This document shows positions 7,109 through 15,783 of a stretch of 64,000 nucleotides of DNA, piece after piece. The notes beneath the pieces are model-generated. The model did no database searches and had not been told where the DNA came from. It saw only the letters and a program-made list of their open reading frames with translations. Source of the stretch: AP-15 sp963781215 (GTDB lineage: Bacteria; Pseudomonadota; Alphaproteobacteria; ATCC43930; CGMCC-115725); contig CAWAFE010000028.1 of the NCBI GenBank assembly GCA_963781215.1, forward strand, positions 372,001 to 436,000, written 5' to 3'. The position numbers and the translations under genes were made by a program. Positions within the stretch are counted from its first letter, which is position 1, and every line of letters starts with the position of its first letter.

Positions 7109-8326
7109 ATGGAAAAGAGATTTGGTGTGGTGTCCGCGGATGGGCATTGCCGGCTGATGCACCTGCCCTTCGACCTGTGGACGAAGCGCCTGCCGCGTAA
7201 ATTCCAGGACGAGGGCCCGCGCGTCGTGCCGGGGCCGGAAGGTGCCCGGCAGTGGGTCGTCGAAGGGCGCCCGTGGAGCGGCGTCGGCTGGGCCGGCGTC
7301 GGCCGGGGTCCCGTCAACTGCTACACCCGCGCCGGCATGGCGGAGGAGCCCGAGCCCGGCATCTTCCGGGCCGCAAATGCCCGCTATCGCTGCGAGGACA
7401 TGGACCGCGACGGGGTCGACGCCGAGCTCGTCAACGGCCCCTACGAGCAGATCTGGGCGATCAAGAACCCGGAATTGCGCGCCCTTTGCGTGCGGGCCGT
7501 CAACGACTGGGCAAGAGAGCTGTACGAGGAATCAAACGGCCGCTTCATCATGCTGCTGCCGCTGCCGTGCCAGACGCCCGAGGAGGCTGTCGCCGAGCTG
7601 AGGCGGGTGGCGCAATTCGGCCTGCCCACCGGGGTCATCTTCGACTGGGCGAACGCACCCGAGCCCGTGCTGCACCAGATGTGGGAGCCGGTCTGGGCGG
7701 CGGCCGCGGAGACCGGCCTGCCGATCAACCTGCACGCCAACCCGAGTGGCGGGTCGCGCCAGATCGGGGTCGGGGTCTCGGGGCTCGAGCCGCGCAACCA
7801 GTCCTTGATGCGGGTCGCCAACTTCCCGATGGGGCTGATGGCGGAGCTGATGAGCGCCGTCGTCTTCTCGGGCATTTGCGACCGCCATCCCGGCGTGCGT
7901 TTCGTGCTCGAAGAGGCCGGTGTCGGCTGGGTCCCGTTCCTCTACTGGCGCTTCGACCGGGAGTACGATTTCGGCGGCCCGTCCACCCCTGTCTTCAAGC
8001 CCGACATCCCGCTCTCCGAGCACCCGACCGAGTTCGTCAAGCGCCAGGTCTTCTTCACCTTCGAGGTCGAGGAGGAGGGCGGTTTTCGCCGCGTGCCCGA
8101 AATCGGCCTGCGCAATTTCTTGTGGGCCAGCGATTTCCCCGGCCTCGACAGCCCCTGGCCGCACTCCAAGGCAATGGGTCACGCCCCGGCCGAGGCGGCG
8201 CTCGGCAAAGCGGCCCTCGACCAGCTGGTCTTCGAAAACGCCGTGAGCCTCTACAAAATCCCGGTCACCCAGCCTCGTCCGGCCGAGGAAATCCATGCTG
8301 CAAGCGCGGAGCGCGCGCGGGACTGA
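7109..8326 (+). CDS. Amidohydrolase family protein (amidohydrolase_2, ACMSD-like fold)
   Basis: The 405-residue protein has the PF04909 pattern: N-terminal SADGH (Asp-x-His metal site), PINLHANP with the central His, VLEEAGVGWVPFLYWRFD, and the closing LWASDFPGLDSPWPHS with the active-site Asp. Such TIM-barrel enzymes hydrolyse or decarboxylate small cyclic or aromatic acids with one bound metal ion. The start ATG 7109 follows GAGAGGG. Remnants of a related gene and of an MHS transporter lie immediately upstream, so the locus once held a larger catabolic cluster. The substrate is unknown. Confidence 0.88.
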   Translation: MEKRFGVVSADGHCRLMHLPFDLWTKRLPRKFQDEGPRVVPGPEGARQWVVEGRPWSGVGWAGVGRGPVNCYTRAGMAEEPEPGIFRAANARYRCEDMDRDGVDAELVNGPYEQIWAIKNPELRALCVRAVNDWARELYEESNGRFIMLLPLPCQTPEEAVAELRRVAQFGLPTGVIFDWANAPEPVLHQMWEPVWAAAAETGLPINLHANPSGGSRQIGVGVSGLEPRNQSLMRVANFPMGLMAELMSAVVFSGICDRHPGVRFVLEEAGVGWVPFLYWRFDREYDFGGPSTPVFKPDIPLSEHPTEFVKRQVFFTFEVEEEGGFRRVPEIGLRNFLWASDFPGLDSPWPHSKAMGHAPAEAALGKAALDQLVFENAVSLYKIPVTQPRPAEEIHAASAERARD

Positions 8327-8393
8327 TTTATCTCGAGACGGCCTCGCCTGCGTTCTTGAACCGGTAGCGATCTCTCCCCTGGTGAGCGGCGCG

Positions 8394-9470
8394 TCACGGA
8401 CGGCTTTCGAGGTTCCGGCCAAAGAATTTCTGCGCTGCCGCGATTGCCTGGCTATGGGTATCGGTCTGCGGAATCTGGGTCTTGCATTGTGGAACGACCG
8501 TCTTTCCCGCTTCGGTGCAGGCCGACAGGAAATCATAGTGTCCGACACCGGGAAGCTGTTCCAGATCCGCCCCGGGGATCAGCTTGGCCGCGACGAGCCC
8601 ATTGGTGGTTGGCGGGGCAACCGTGTCAGCCTCGCCCAACATGATATCGACCGGCGTGCGCATCTGCGCGAGGCTCGAAGGGTCGAGCGCCTGCACCAAT
8701 GCGGGCGCCATCGCAAAGACGGCCCGCACCGCTGGGATCGAGTGGTCGTCCCCGGCATGCGCTACCTCGGCGGCTATTTCCGGTTGCTCGAGGGCTTTCG
8801 CGAACGCCTCCGGTGTCGCCGCGAACTCCCGTTGCGGCCGGCATACGCCGTCGTCGGAATTGGCCGCACAGAACCGGGCGAAGTGAGACCGATCGACCCG
8901 AGCCCCTGCCGCCACAAGCGCGGTGAACCCTCCCGCGGAGAAACCGGCAACCCCGAGGCGTGCCAAATCCATATGGCGGCCGATGGACGGGTCCCGCTTG
9001 GTCGCCTCGAGGGCCGCGCGCAAATCGTCCGCCCGGTCCCAATAGAGCGCCGCGCCGTTGACGGTCATCTGATCGCGCGCATTGTTGCCAGGATGGTCCA
9101 CGGCAACGACGATGTAGCCATCGCGCGCCATCGCGATACCGAACCAGCCCATGATCCGCGCGCTACCCCCGAAGCCATGCGACAGCAGGATCACCGGCCA
9201 CTGGGTCCGATCCGCGGCAAAGGCGGCGTCCATCGCTACCGATCCAAAATCGCGGAGCGGTTTCTCGGGCGACCCGACGATGAGGGGAGTTTCGACGGCG
9301 TCCGCGGCGGCAGGATACCAGACCGTGATCCGGAGCTGGTCTCGGTGACCCGCGTCTCGCAGGCTCGAGGTTTTCTCCGAAGTCACCCGGTGTGTTTCGC
9401 CAACCGGCTCAGCACATACCTGTGCGGTTGAGAGGAGAGCGAGCATGCCACACACGAGCGCGAGCTTCAT
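8394..9470 (-). CDS. Secreted alpha/beta hydrolase, PAF-acetylhydrolase / dienelactone-hydrolase-like
   Basis: The 358-residue protein has a signal peptide (MKLALVCGMLALLSTAQVCA). Its alpha/beta hydrolase motifs are the oxyanion loop LSHGFGGSARIMGW, the nucleophile elbow GVAGFSAGGF (Ser in GFSAG), an acid in LGEADTVAPP, and the catalytic His in GVGHYDFLS. This arrangement resembles predicted dienelactone hydrolases / PAF-acetylhydrolase-like esterases exported to the periplasm. ATG 9470 is preferred over 9506 because it places the signal peptide first. Convergent with the amidohydrolase gene. Substrate unknown. Confidence 0.82.
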   Translation of the reverse strand: MKLALVCGMLALLSTAQVCAEPVGETHRVTSEKTSSLRDAGHRDQLRITVWYPAAADAVETPLIVGSPEKPLRDFGSVAMDAAFAADRTQWPVILLSHGFGGSARIMGWFGIAMARDGYIVVAVDHPGNNARDQMTVNGAALYWDRADDLRAALEATKRDPSIGRHMDLARLGVAGFSAGGFTALVAAGARVDRSHFARFCAANSDDGVCRPQREFAATPEAFAKALEQPEIAAEVAHAGDDHSIPAVRAVFAMAPALVQALDPSSLAQMRTPVDIMLGEADTVAPPTTNGLVAAKLIPGADLEQLPGVGHYDFLSACTEAGKTVVPQCKTQIPQTDTHSQAIAAAQKFFGRNLESRP

Positions 9471-9555
9471 CGCAGCGCCGCCTCCGTATACTGCAAGTCC
9501 TTCCACACTCCCTCCTCTCCTTGGGCTTATGCTGTTGGATGGCCGGATCGGCTCC

Positions 9556-9846
9556 TCATCGGATCAAAATGATTTCGGTTCCGACATCGAGGCTGGCCCA
9601 AACCCGGTGTGCCGCAACCACCGAGCATCCCAACCTGCCGTCTAGAGGCAGGCAGGCGCGATCGCCGAGCGACAGGCCAGCACGCCGGGTCATACCGCGC
9701 AGCTGCGCCGCGGCGTGGGCCTGCGCCCGGTCGAAGGCGACGACGCGCAAATCCATTGCGGATATCGCCGCGTCCGCTTGGGCTTGGTTCAGGCCATCTT
9801 CGTGCAGCTTCGATAGGACTTCGCAAAGACCTGCCTTGCACGACAA
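9556..9846 (-). pseudogene. C-terminal two thirds of a VapC-type PIN-domain toxin
   Basis: The frame reads EVLSKLHEDGLNQAQADAAI, then VVAFDRAQAHAAAQL and TRRAGLSLGDRACLPLDG, followed by VVAAHRVWASLD. This is the C-terminal part of VapC ribonucleases with the GLSLGDR acidic motif. The N-terminal 40-45 residues with the first catalytic Asp are missing; an in-frame TGA lies a few codons upstream of the first possible start. The later Asp in VVTADRVW of relatives is His here. No vapB antitoxin is present. It is therefore a decayed toxin gene. Confidence 0.75.
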
Positions 9847-9964
9847 ATCCCGATATTTGTATCACGTCCAAAATAAATGACATCCGCGGCCCACATGTCT
9901 GCCAGCGACCTGTTCCACCGCGAATGGCGGGTCTGCTAAGCTTGTCAAATGGAGGAGAACGGCG

Positions 9965-11140
9965 ATGTTGAAAACCACCCGCGACATGATCCTGCCGACG
10001 GCGATCACTGGATCGTATCCACGGCCGCTGTGGTTCGACGCCAGCCTCAACGGGCGCTCGTTCAAGTCCGCGATGGGCGACTCGCTGTTCCGCGAGCAAT
10101 ATCTCGATGCCGTCGCCGCGGTCATCAACGCCCAGGAGGCGGCCGGGCTCGACATCGTCACCGACGGCGACAGCCGCTTCGACCTCGCGGTCGGCGGCAA
10201 ATCGTGGTTCTTCTATCCGATCGAGCGCCTGGGCGGCATTCACGGCCACCGTTCGACCTCGCGCGGTTGGATGGGGCGGCACGGCCTCCAGCCCGGCCAT
10301 ATCCTGTGGGAGGTGCAGGAGGCCTACCAGCCGGCGGTCGTCGCCGAAAAGCTGAGCCGCGGCCCGCTCGAATACGCCGCCTTGTGGCAGATCGCCCAGC
10401 GTTTGAGCGACCGCCCGGTCAAATTCGGCGCGATCTGCGCGCCGGCGCTCGCCAGCATGCTGTGGGACGAGCATTACCACGACGATCGGGCATTGGTGCT
10501 CGACCTGTGCGACATCATGAATGCGGAGTTCCGCGAGCTCGCCGCCGCCGGCTGCCCGCTGATCCAGGTCGAGGAGCCGCGCCAGCACGGGCTGACCACC
10601 CGGCACGACTGCACCGAGGCCGAGCTCGAATTCCAGACGCAGGCCTTCAACCGCCAGCTCGACGGTGTGGACGCCGAGATCTGGGCGCACACCTGCTGGG
10701 GCAACCCCAACCAGCAGCGCGTCTATTGGGAGGTGCCGAGCTACGAGCGGGCGCTCCCCCATCTGTTGCAGCTCAATGCCGACGTGATCACCTTCGAATG
10801 CGCCTCGAGCGACGGCCGCGACCTGCCGCTCTTCGCCAAATACAAGACCGACAAGAAGATCGGCATCGGCGTCGTCAACCACTGCAACACGATCGTCGAG
10901 CCGCCCGAGCATGTCGCCGGGCTGATCAGGAAGGCGCTCGAATACATCCCGCCCGAGCGGCTGGTCGTGACCACCGATTGCGGGTTCGGCCGCGAGGGCC
11001 TGTCGCGCCGGATCGCCTATTACAAATGCGTGTCGCTGGTGCAGGGCGCCAACATCGTGCGTCGCGAATTGGGCCTTCCCGAAGCCCACATCCGCGCCGC
11101 CGACCCGAAACTGTATTTCGCCGGAGTGAGCGAAGGGTGA
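9965..11140 (+). CDS. MetE C-terminal-domain-like (cobalamin-independent methionine-synthase family) protein
   Basis: This 391-residue protein corresponds to the C-terminal, zinc-containing TIM barrel of MetE only. Visible motifs are ITGSYPRPLW, DIVTDGDSRFD, IQVEEPRQHG, AHTCWGN (His-x-Cys zinc ligands), FECASSDGRD (Glu, Cys) and TTDCGFGREG (the last Cys ligand). The family transfers methyl groups to thiols; stand-alone C-terminal homologues also act on other thiols such as coenzyme M. Full MetE has about 750 residues, so this is not classical MetE. ATG 9965 follows GGAGGAG. A second, more distant homologue is at 59880-60936. Confidence 0.85.
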   Translation: MLKTTRDMILPTAITGSYPRPLWFDASLNGRSFKSAMGDSLFREQYLDAVAAVINAQEAAGLDIVTDGDSRFDLAVGGKSWFFYPIERLGGIHGHRSTSRGWMGRHGLQPGHILWEVQEAYQPAVVAEKLSRGPLEYAALWQIAQRLSDRPVKFGAICAPALASMLWDEHYHDDRALVLDLCDIMNAEFRELAAAGCPLIQVEEPRQHGLTTRHDCTEAELEFQTQAFNRQLDGVDAEIWAHTCWGNPNQQRVYWEVPSYERALPHLLQLNADVITFECASSDGRDLPLFAKYKTDKKIGIGVVNHCNTIVEPPEHVAGLIRKALEYIPPERLVVTTDCGFGREGLSRRIAYYKCVSLVQGANIVRRELGLPEAHIRAADPKLYFAGVSEG

Positions 11141-11240
11141 ACGGGGCTGGAAGACGCTGATCGGAGCCGAGCCTTACCCCAATCTGGGTGAGGGGGCCGC
11201 TCCTGCGGTCGGCGAACCCGCGGAGCGATGCGGAGAGAAC

Positions 11241-12002
11241 ATGCCGCCCGATCAGGGAGCGTCGTCGGAGAAGTTGAAGGAGCTGCTGTCCGGGGTCGAT
11301 CCGGAACGGCTGCGGCAAGTGATGCCGCTCGTCGGCGGCGGGGTCATCACGATGATGTTCACCGATATCGTCGACTCGACGCGGGTCAAGCGCGAAGTCG
11401 GCGACGAGGTTTATTTCGCCGCGCTCAAACAACACCACGACGCCGTGCGCGAGTGCATCGCGCAGCACTCGGGCTATGAGTTGAAGACGATCGGCGACTC
11501 GTTCTTCGTCGCGTTCGTCCATCCGGGTGAGGCGGTGCGATGCGCCGGCCGGATTCAGCAAACCCTCGCCGAGACGCCGATAAGCATCGGCGGCGGCCCG
11601 ATCAGGGTCAGGATCGGCCTCCATACCGGGACGCCGATCGTCTATCGCGACGAGGCCTCGGGGCGAATCGATTTGAGCGGGACCGACGTCGATAAGGCTG
11701 CGCGGGTCGAGAGCATCGCCCGCGGCGGACAGGTGCTGATCTCGGAGCAGAACTCGCGTGCTCGCCTATGCCGCGGCCGTCCACGATTGGGGCATTTGGG
11801 AACTCAAGGGGCTCGGCGGCCAGCGCATCTTCGAGCTGCTTTATCCCGGCAAGACAGCCGAAGCTCCGGCAGGCCGCATGCAGCTCGACCCGCCTCGCTT
11901 CGCCACCTCGTTCATCGGCCGCGAGCAGGAAATCGCGGAGCTGACGGAGCTGGTGAAGCAGCACCGGCTGGTCACCGCCATCGGCATGGGCGGCATCGGT
12001 AA
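11241..12002 (+). pseudogene. Class III nucleotide-cyclase segment of a broken cyclase-NTPase-TPR gene
   Basis: Residues 35-170 form a class III adenylate/guanylate cyclase domain: MMFTDIVDSTRVK (metal Asp 42 and 46), YELKTIGDSFFVAF (Lys 82, Asp 86), RVRIGLHTG, and TDVDKAARVES. The transition-state Asn of the usual VNRAAR motif is Asp here, which may alter catalysis. Homology continues only to LISEQ at about residue 170; the rest of the frame is out-of-frame sequence. Dropping one A at 11751/11752 restores EQTRVLAYAAAVHDWG and joins the next segment. The original protein would have coupled cyclic-nucleotide synthesis to an STAND-type NTPase. Confidence 0.8.
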
Positions 12003-12759
12003 GACCCGGCTCGCCGATTTTGCAGCCCGCCGGGTCAGCGACAGCTTCGCGGACGGCGCTTTCTTTATCGAACTGGCGGAAACGGCCAATTCCGAAGCCG
12101 CGCTCGTCTCCGCGCTGATCGCCGCCCTCGTGGTCAACCCGGCGGGCTTCAACGACGAGACCGAGGCGCTGCTGAGGAACCTACGGAACCGGCAGATGCT
12201 CATTGTGCTGGACAATTTCGAAGGAGTCGCCGCGGCCGCGCCGCTCCTGGGAACGCTGCACCTCGGCTGGCCGCAGGCGCATTTTCTGCTGACCTCGCAG
12301 GCACCGCTGAACATCGACGGCGAACGGCTTTATCGGGCGCCGCCAATGACCGCCGCCGCGGCCGCGGCCGATGCCAGCTCTCTGGTTGGGAGCGACGCCT
12401 TCGCGCTGTTCCGCGAGCGCGCCCGCGCCCGGGTCTTCGACTGGGATGCGCGCTCCGCCGCCGACGCCTCCACGGTCGCCGAGATTCTGCGTCTGGTCGA
12501 CGGCATTCCTCTGGCGATCGAGCTGGCCGCTGCCTGGGTGGACAGCAGGACGTTGGCGGAAATCAAAACCGGGCTTGGTAATCGGTTGGATTTGCTGGAA
12601 CGCAGAGGATTAGGCGCGACCAGCCGACACCAGAGCATGCGCGCCTGTCTCGACTACTCGTTCGATCTGCTCCCCGGCGACGCCAAATCCGCCTTGCCAA
12701 AGCTTGCCGTGTTCGCCGGCGGATCTTTGCCGAAGATGTCGAGGTGTTCTGCGGCATAG
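11758..12759 (+). pseudogene. STAND/NB-ARC-like NTPase segment of the broken cyclase gene
   Basis: The frame continues the cyclase protein: a linker (WELKGLGGQRIFELL), the typical RFATSFIGREQEIAEL entry, a P-loop GMGGIGKTRLA, Walker B LIVLDNFEGV, and a winged-helix-like part ending near SALPKLAVFAGG. This cyclase/AAA arrangement resembles bacterial LuxR/AfsR-like and cyclase-ATPase regulators that work as ligand-sensing switches. The frame ends after a base is lost from the TTT at 12726-12728; adding one T restores GGSFAEDVEVFCGIADAGE and the next segment. Confidence 0.8.
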
Positions 12760-14537
12760 CGGATGCTGGCGAGCTTCTGCTGTCCCTGCACGAACGCAAC
12801 CTGCTGACGCGCGAGGAGCGCCTCGGCCGCAGCCGCTATTCGTTGCTGGGAACGGTACAGGTATACGCCGCCGAGAAGCTGCCCGAAACCGTTGCCGCAG
12901 CGCTGAGACGGGCGCACACCCGCCATTTCCTGGAGATCGCGCGCGCCGCGGATCAAGAACTGCACGGGACCGGATACGCCGTGGCTCTCGAACGCTTTGG
13001 CATCGATCTCGCCAACTTCGAGGCCGGGATCGGAGAATGCCGAGAGAGCGAAGACCATGAAGCAGTCGTCGGCTACGCCGCTTATCTGGCAGATCACCTT
13101 CGGATCAAAGGCAGGTATGCCGATCATCTAAATCTGGCGCTGGCGGCGCTGGCGGCCGCCGAGAAGCTCGACGCCGAGAACATGGCCGGAGCAAACAACA
13201 ACCTCGGCATCGCCTATGCTAACTTGCCGACCGGCGATCGCGTCGACAATTTGCGGCGCGCGATCGCCCGCTACGAGGCGGCGCTGCGGGTGTGGACCGA
13301 GCGCGATTTCCCGCAAAACTGGGCGACGACCCAGAACAACCTCGGCCTCGCCTATGCGAACCTGCCGACTGGCGACCGCGGCGCCAATCTGCGGCGCGCG
13401 ATCACCTGCTACGAGGCGGCGCTGCGGGTGTGGACCGAGCGCGATTTCCCGCAAAACTGGGCGACGACCCAGAACAACCTCGGCCTCGCCTATGCGAACC
13501 TGCCGACTGGCGACCGCGGCGCCAATCTGCCGCGCGCGATCACCTGCTACGAGGCGGCGCTGCGGGTTAGGACCGATCGCGATTTCCCGCAAAACTGGGC
13601 GACGACCCAGAACAACCTTGGCAGTGCCTATTGGAATCTTCCGACTGGCGATCGCGGCGACAATCTGCAGCGCGCGATCGCCTGCTTCGTGGCGGCGCTG
13701 CGGGTCAGGACCGAGCGCGATTTCCCGCAAGACTGGGCGACGACCCAGAACGAACTCGGCATCGCCTATGCGAACCTGCCGACCGGCAACCGCGACAACC
13801 ATCTGCGGCGCGCGATCGACTGCTGCGAGGCGGCGCTGCGGGTGTGGACCGAGCGCGATTTCCCGCAAGACTGGGCGACGACCAAGAACAACCTCGGCAT
13901 CGCCTATGCGAACCTGCCGACCGGCAACCGCGACAACCATTTGCGACGCGCGATCACCTGCTTCGAGGCGGCGCTGCGGGTTAGGACCGATCGCGATTTC
14001 CCGCAAGACTGGGCAACGACGCAGAACAACCTTGGCATCGCCTATTGGGGCCTGCCGACCGGCGACCGCGGCGACAATCTGCGGCGCGCGATCACCTGCT
14101 ACGAGGCGGCGCTGCGGGTTAGGACCGAGCGCGATTTCCCGCAAGACTGGGCAGGGACCCAGAACAACCTCGGCCTCGCCTATGCGGACCTGCCGACCGG
14201 CGATCGCGGCGCCAATCTGCGGCACGCTATCGCCTGCTACAAGGCGGTGCTGCGGGTCAGGACCGAGCGCGATTACCCGCAAGCCTGGGCAGGGACCCAG
14301 AACAACCTCGGGACCGCCTATGCGAACCTGCCGACCGGCAACCGCGACAACCATCTGCGGCGCGCGATCGACTGCTTCGAGGCGGCGCTGCGGGTGTGGA
14401 CCGAGCGCGATTTCCCGCAGGACTGGGCAGGGACCAAGAACAACCTCGGCACCGCGTATGCGAACCTGCCGACGGGCGACCGCGGCGACAATTTGCGGCG
14501 CGCGATCGGCTGCTACGAGGCGGCGCTGCGAGTATAG
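12744..14537 (+). pseudogene. TPR-repeat segment of the broken cyclase gene
   Basis: This 597-codon frame holds a helical region (residues 1-135: LLLSLHERNLLTREERLGR, then HFLEIARAADQELHG) and then ten tandem 46-residue repeats of the kind WTERDFPQNWATTQNNLGLA followed by YANLPTGDRG-NLRRAI-CYEAALRV. They are TPR-like helix pairs and would form the sensor superhelix of the regulator. It ends at TAG 14535-14537 because of a one-base insertion in the repeat junction; further repeats follow in shifted frames. With no upstream start signal of its own it is best read as the C-terminal part of the 11241 gene. Confidence 0.75.
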
Positions 14538-15152
14538 GACCGAGCGCGATTTCCCGCAGGACTGGGCAGGGACCCAGAACGACCTCGGCAGTGCCTATTG
14601 GAATCTGCCGACCGGCGACCGCAGCGACAATCTGCGGCGCGCGATCGGCTGCTACGAGGCGGCGCTGCGAGTGTAGGACCGAGCGCGATTTCCCGCAAGA
14701 CTGGGCAGGGACCCAGAACGACCTCGGCAGTGGCCTATTGCGAACCTGCCGACCGGCGACCGCAGCGACAATCTGCGGCGCGCGATCGCCTGCTACGAGG
14801 CGGCACTGCGGGTGTGGACCGAGCGCGATTTCCCGCAAGCCTGGGCAGGGACCCAGAACAACCTCGGCATTGCCTATGCGAACCTGCCGACCGGCGACCG
14901 CAGCGCTAATCTGCGGCGCGCGATCGCCTGCTACGAGGCGGCGCTGCGGGTGTGGACCGAGCGCGATTTCCCGCAAAACTGGGCAGGGACCCAGAACAAC
15001 CTCGGCCTCGCCTATGCGAACCTGCCGACCGGCGACCGTGGCGATAATTTGCGGTGCGCGATCGCCTGCTTCGAGGCGGCGGCACGCGGGTACGACGCCG
15101 TCGGTATGACGAACGACGCAGACCGGGCGAGAGCCGCCGCGCAGCAGGTGCG
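13155..15152 (+). repeat. Tandem array of about fourteen 138-bp (46-codon) TPR units
   Basis: The unit is 138 bp and encodes WTERDFPQ-WA-TQNNLG-AY-NLPTGDR--NLRRAI-CYEAALRV. Units 2 and 3 (13293-13430 and 13431-13568) differ at a single base as far as I can see; others fall into variant classes by the loop (GDRGANL, GDRGDNL, NRDNHL, GDRSDNL), which are interleaved, as expected from unequal crossing-over and gene conversion. The same kind of one-base insertion at two neighbouring unit junctions (14531-14537, 14669-14676) suggests a unit was copied after it was frameshifted. Confidence 0.93.
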
Positions 15153-15174
15153 GGATCGATTGAAAGTAGGGTAG
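14812..15174 (+). pseudogene. Last two TPR repeats and C-terminus of the broken cyclase gene
   Basis: This frame carries repeats 13 and 14 of the array and then a non-repeat end, CFEAAARGYDAVGMTNDADR to a final RDRLKVG. Repeats 11 and 12 lie between 14536 and 14811 in two other frames. Undoing +1, +1 and +2 base changes (about 14533, 14671 and 14731-14745) joins everything to the frame of the 12744 segment. The clean natural stop shows where the ancestral protein ended. Confidence 0.7.
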
Positions 15175-15182
15175 ACCGGTGC

Positions 15183-15236
15183 CCTTCTCCCGGCCTCACC
15201 CCGATCCTCTCCCCGCACGCGGGGCGAGAGAATTCC
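15183..15236. repeat. REP-like palindromic interspersed element
   Basis: The sequence CCTCACCCCGATCCTCTCCC continues with CGCACGCGGGGCGAGAGA. It contains a stem of the form CTCTCCCCGC / GCGGGGCGAGAG, typical of short extragenic palindromes found in many proteobacterial genomes next to gene ends. Confidence 0.65.
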
Positions 15237-15238
15237 GG

Positions 15239-15427
15239 TCAGTTGAGGCGGAGGTCGGTGATGTGGCGGGGGTCTTGCTTGAGCTCGCCGCGCTCGACCC
15301 TCTTGACGACGTCGACGAGGCGCTTGTTGGCGCGGGCCTGGATGCCGGCGGCTACGCCTTCGCGCACGACAAACCCGTTCAGGAGTTCGATCTCGGTGTG
15401 CCGGCCCTTGGCCAAGTCCTGGCCCAT
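15239..15427 (-). pseudogene. C-terminal fragment of a ketopantoate-reductase (PanE/ApbA)-like gene
   Basis: The 62-codon frame MGQDLAKGRHTEIELLNGFV, then VREGVAAGIQARANKRLVD and VVKRVERGE, matches the conserved end of ketopantoate reductases (usually SSMLQDLEAGRPTEIDFLNG...). About 80% of the gene, including the NADPH-binding domain, is absent; a different gene lies immediately upstream on this strand. Confidence 0.65.
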
Positions 15428-15438
15428 CGACCCACCCC

Positions 15439-15729
15439 TCAGCCGTGCGGCGGCCAGTAATGCAAGGCGGTGAACAAGAGACTGGCGACAACGACGAGAG
15501 CACCGTCGAGGCGGATCACCATTCGGTCAATGTGCTTTTCGAGCCGTAGCTCCATCTCCCGCATATCGGCACGCATCTCGGCGATGTCGGCAGGCGCGTC
15601 CGCGATGTCGGCCTTGGTGGCGACGTTGTCGTGGATCGCGTCGTAAATCTCCGTCGCTATGCGCTCGGCGTCGCCGCTCTTGAGCCCGGCGCCTTCAAAG
15701 GCACGGGTCAGGGTCAGCCGGTCGGTCAC
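15439..15729 (-). CDS. Small coiled-coil protein with C-terminal membrane segment (DUF1640-like)
   Basis: This 96-residue protein has an N-terminal RAFEGAGLKSGDAERIATEI segment, a long charged heptad stretch (EMRADMREMELRLEKHIDRM), and a hydrophobic C-terminus (LVVVASLLFTALHYWPP). This layout matches the small DUF1640/CCDC90-like coiled-coil proteins common in bacteria. It probably forms a membrane-anchored oligomer. Function is unknown. ATG 15729 is preceded by GAAGGCGGAAG-type purines (a weak ribosome-binding site). Confidence 0.7.
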   Translation of the reverse strand: MTDRLTLTRAFEGAGLKSGDAERIATEIYDAIHDNVATKADIADAPADIAEMRADMREMELRLEKHIDRMVIRLDGALVVVASLLFTALHYWPPHG

Positions 15730-15783
15730 TTCCGCCTCCTTCGCGGCATCGATCCTAGCGGACGAGCTCGGTGATACGCCATC

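Noticed and set aside
9527..11089. 520-codon minus-strand frame opposite the MetE-like gene
   Set aside because: No domain in the translation, whereas the plus strand has the zinc-site motifs of MetE; only the small VapC remnant on this strand (in another frame) is real.
13128..14354. Long minus-strand frame with a repeated pattern (AGRQVRIGDAEVVLG...)
   Set aside because: It is the antisense reading of the TPR repeat array; the repeat period and GC-rich codons keep the opposite frame open. The plus-strand reading has clear TPR homology.
13155..15152. Tandem 138-bp repeats considered as a CRISPR-like or satellite array
   Set aside because: Units are far too long, have no spacers and encode TPR helices in frame; they are protein-coding repeats.
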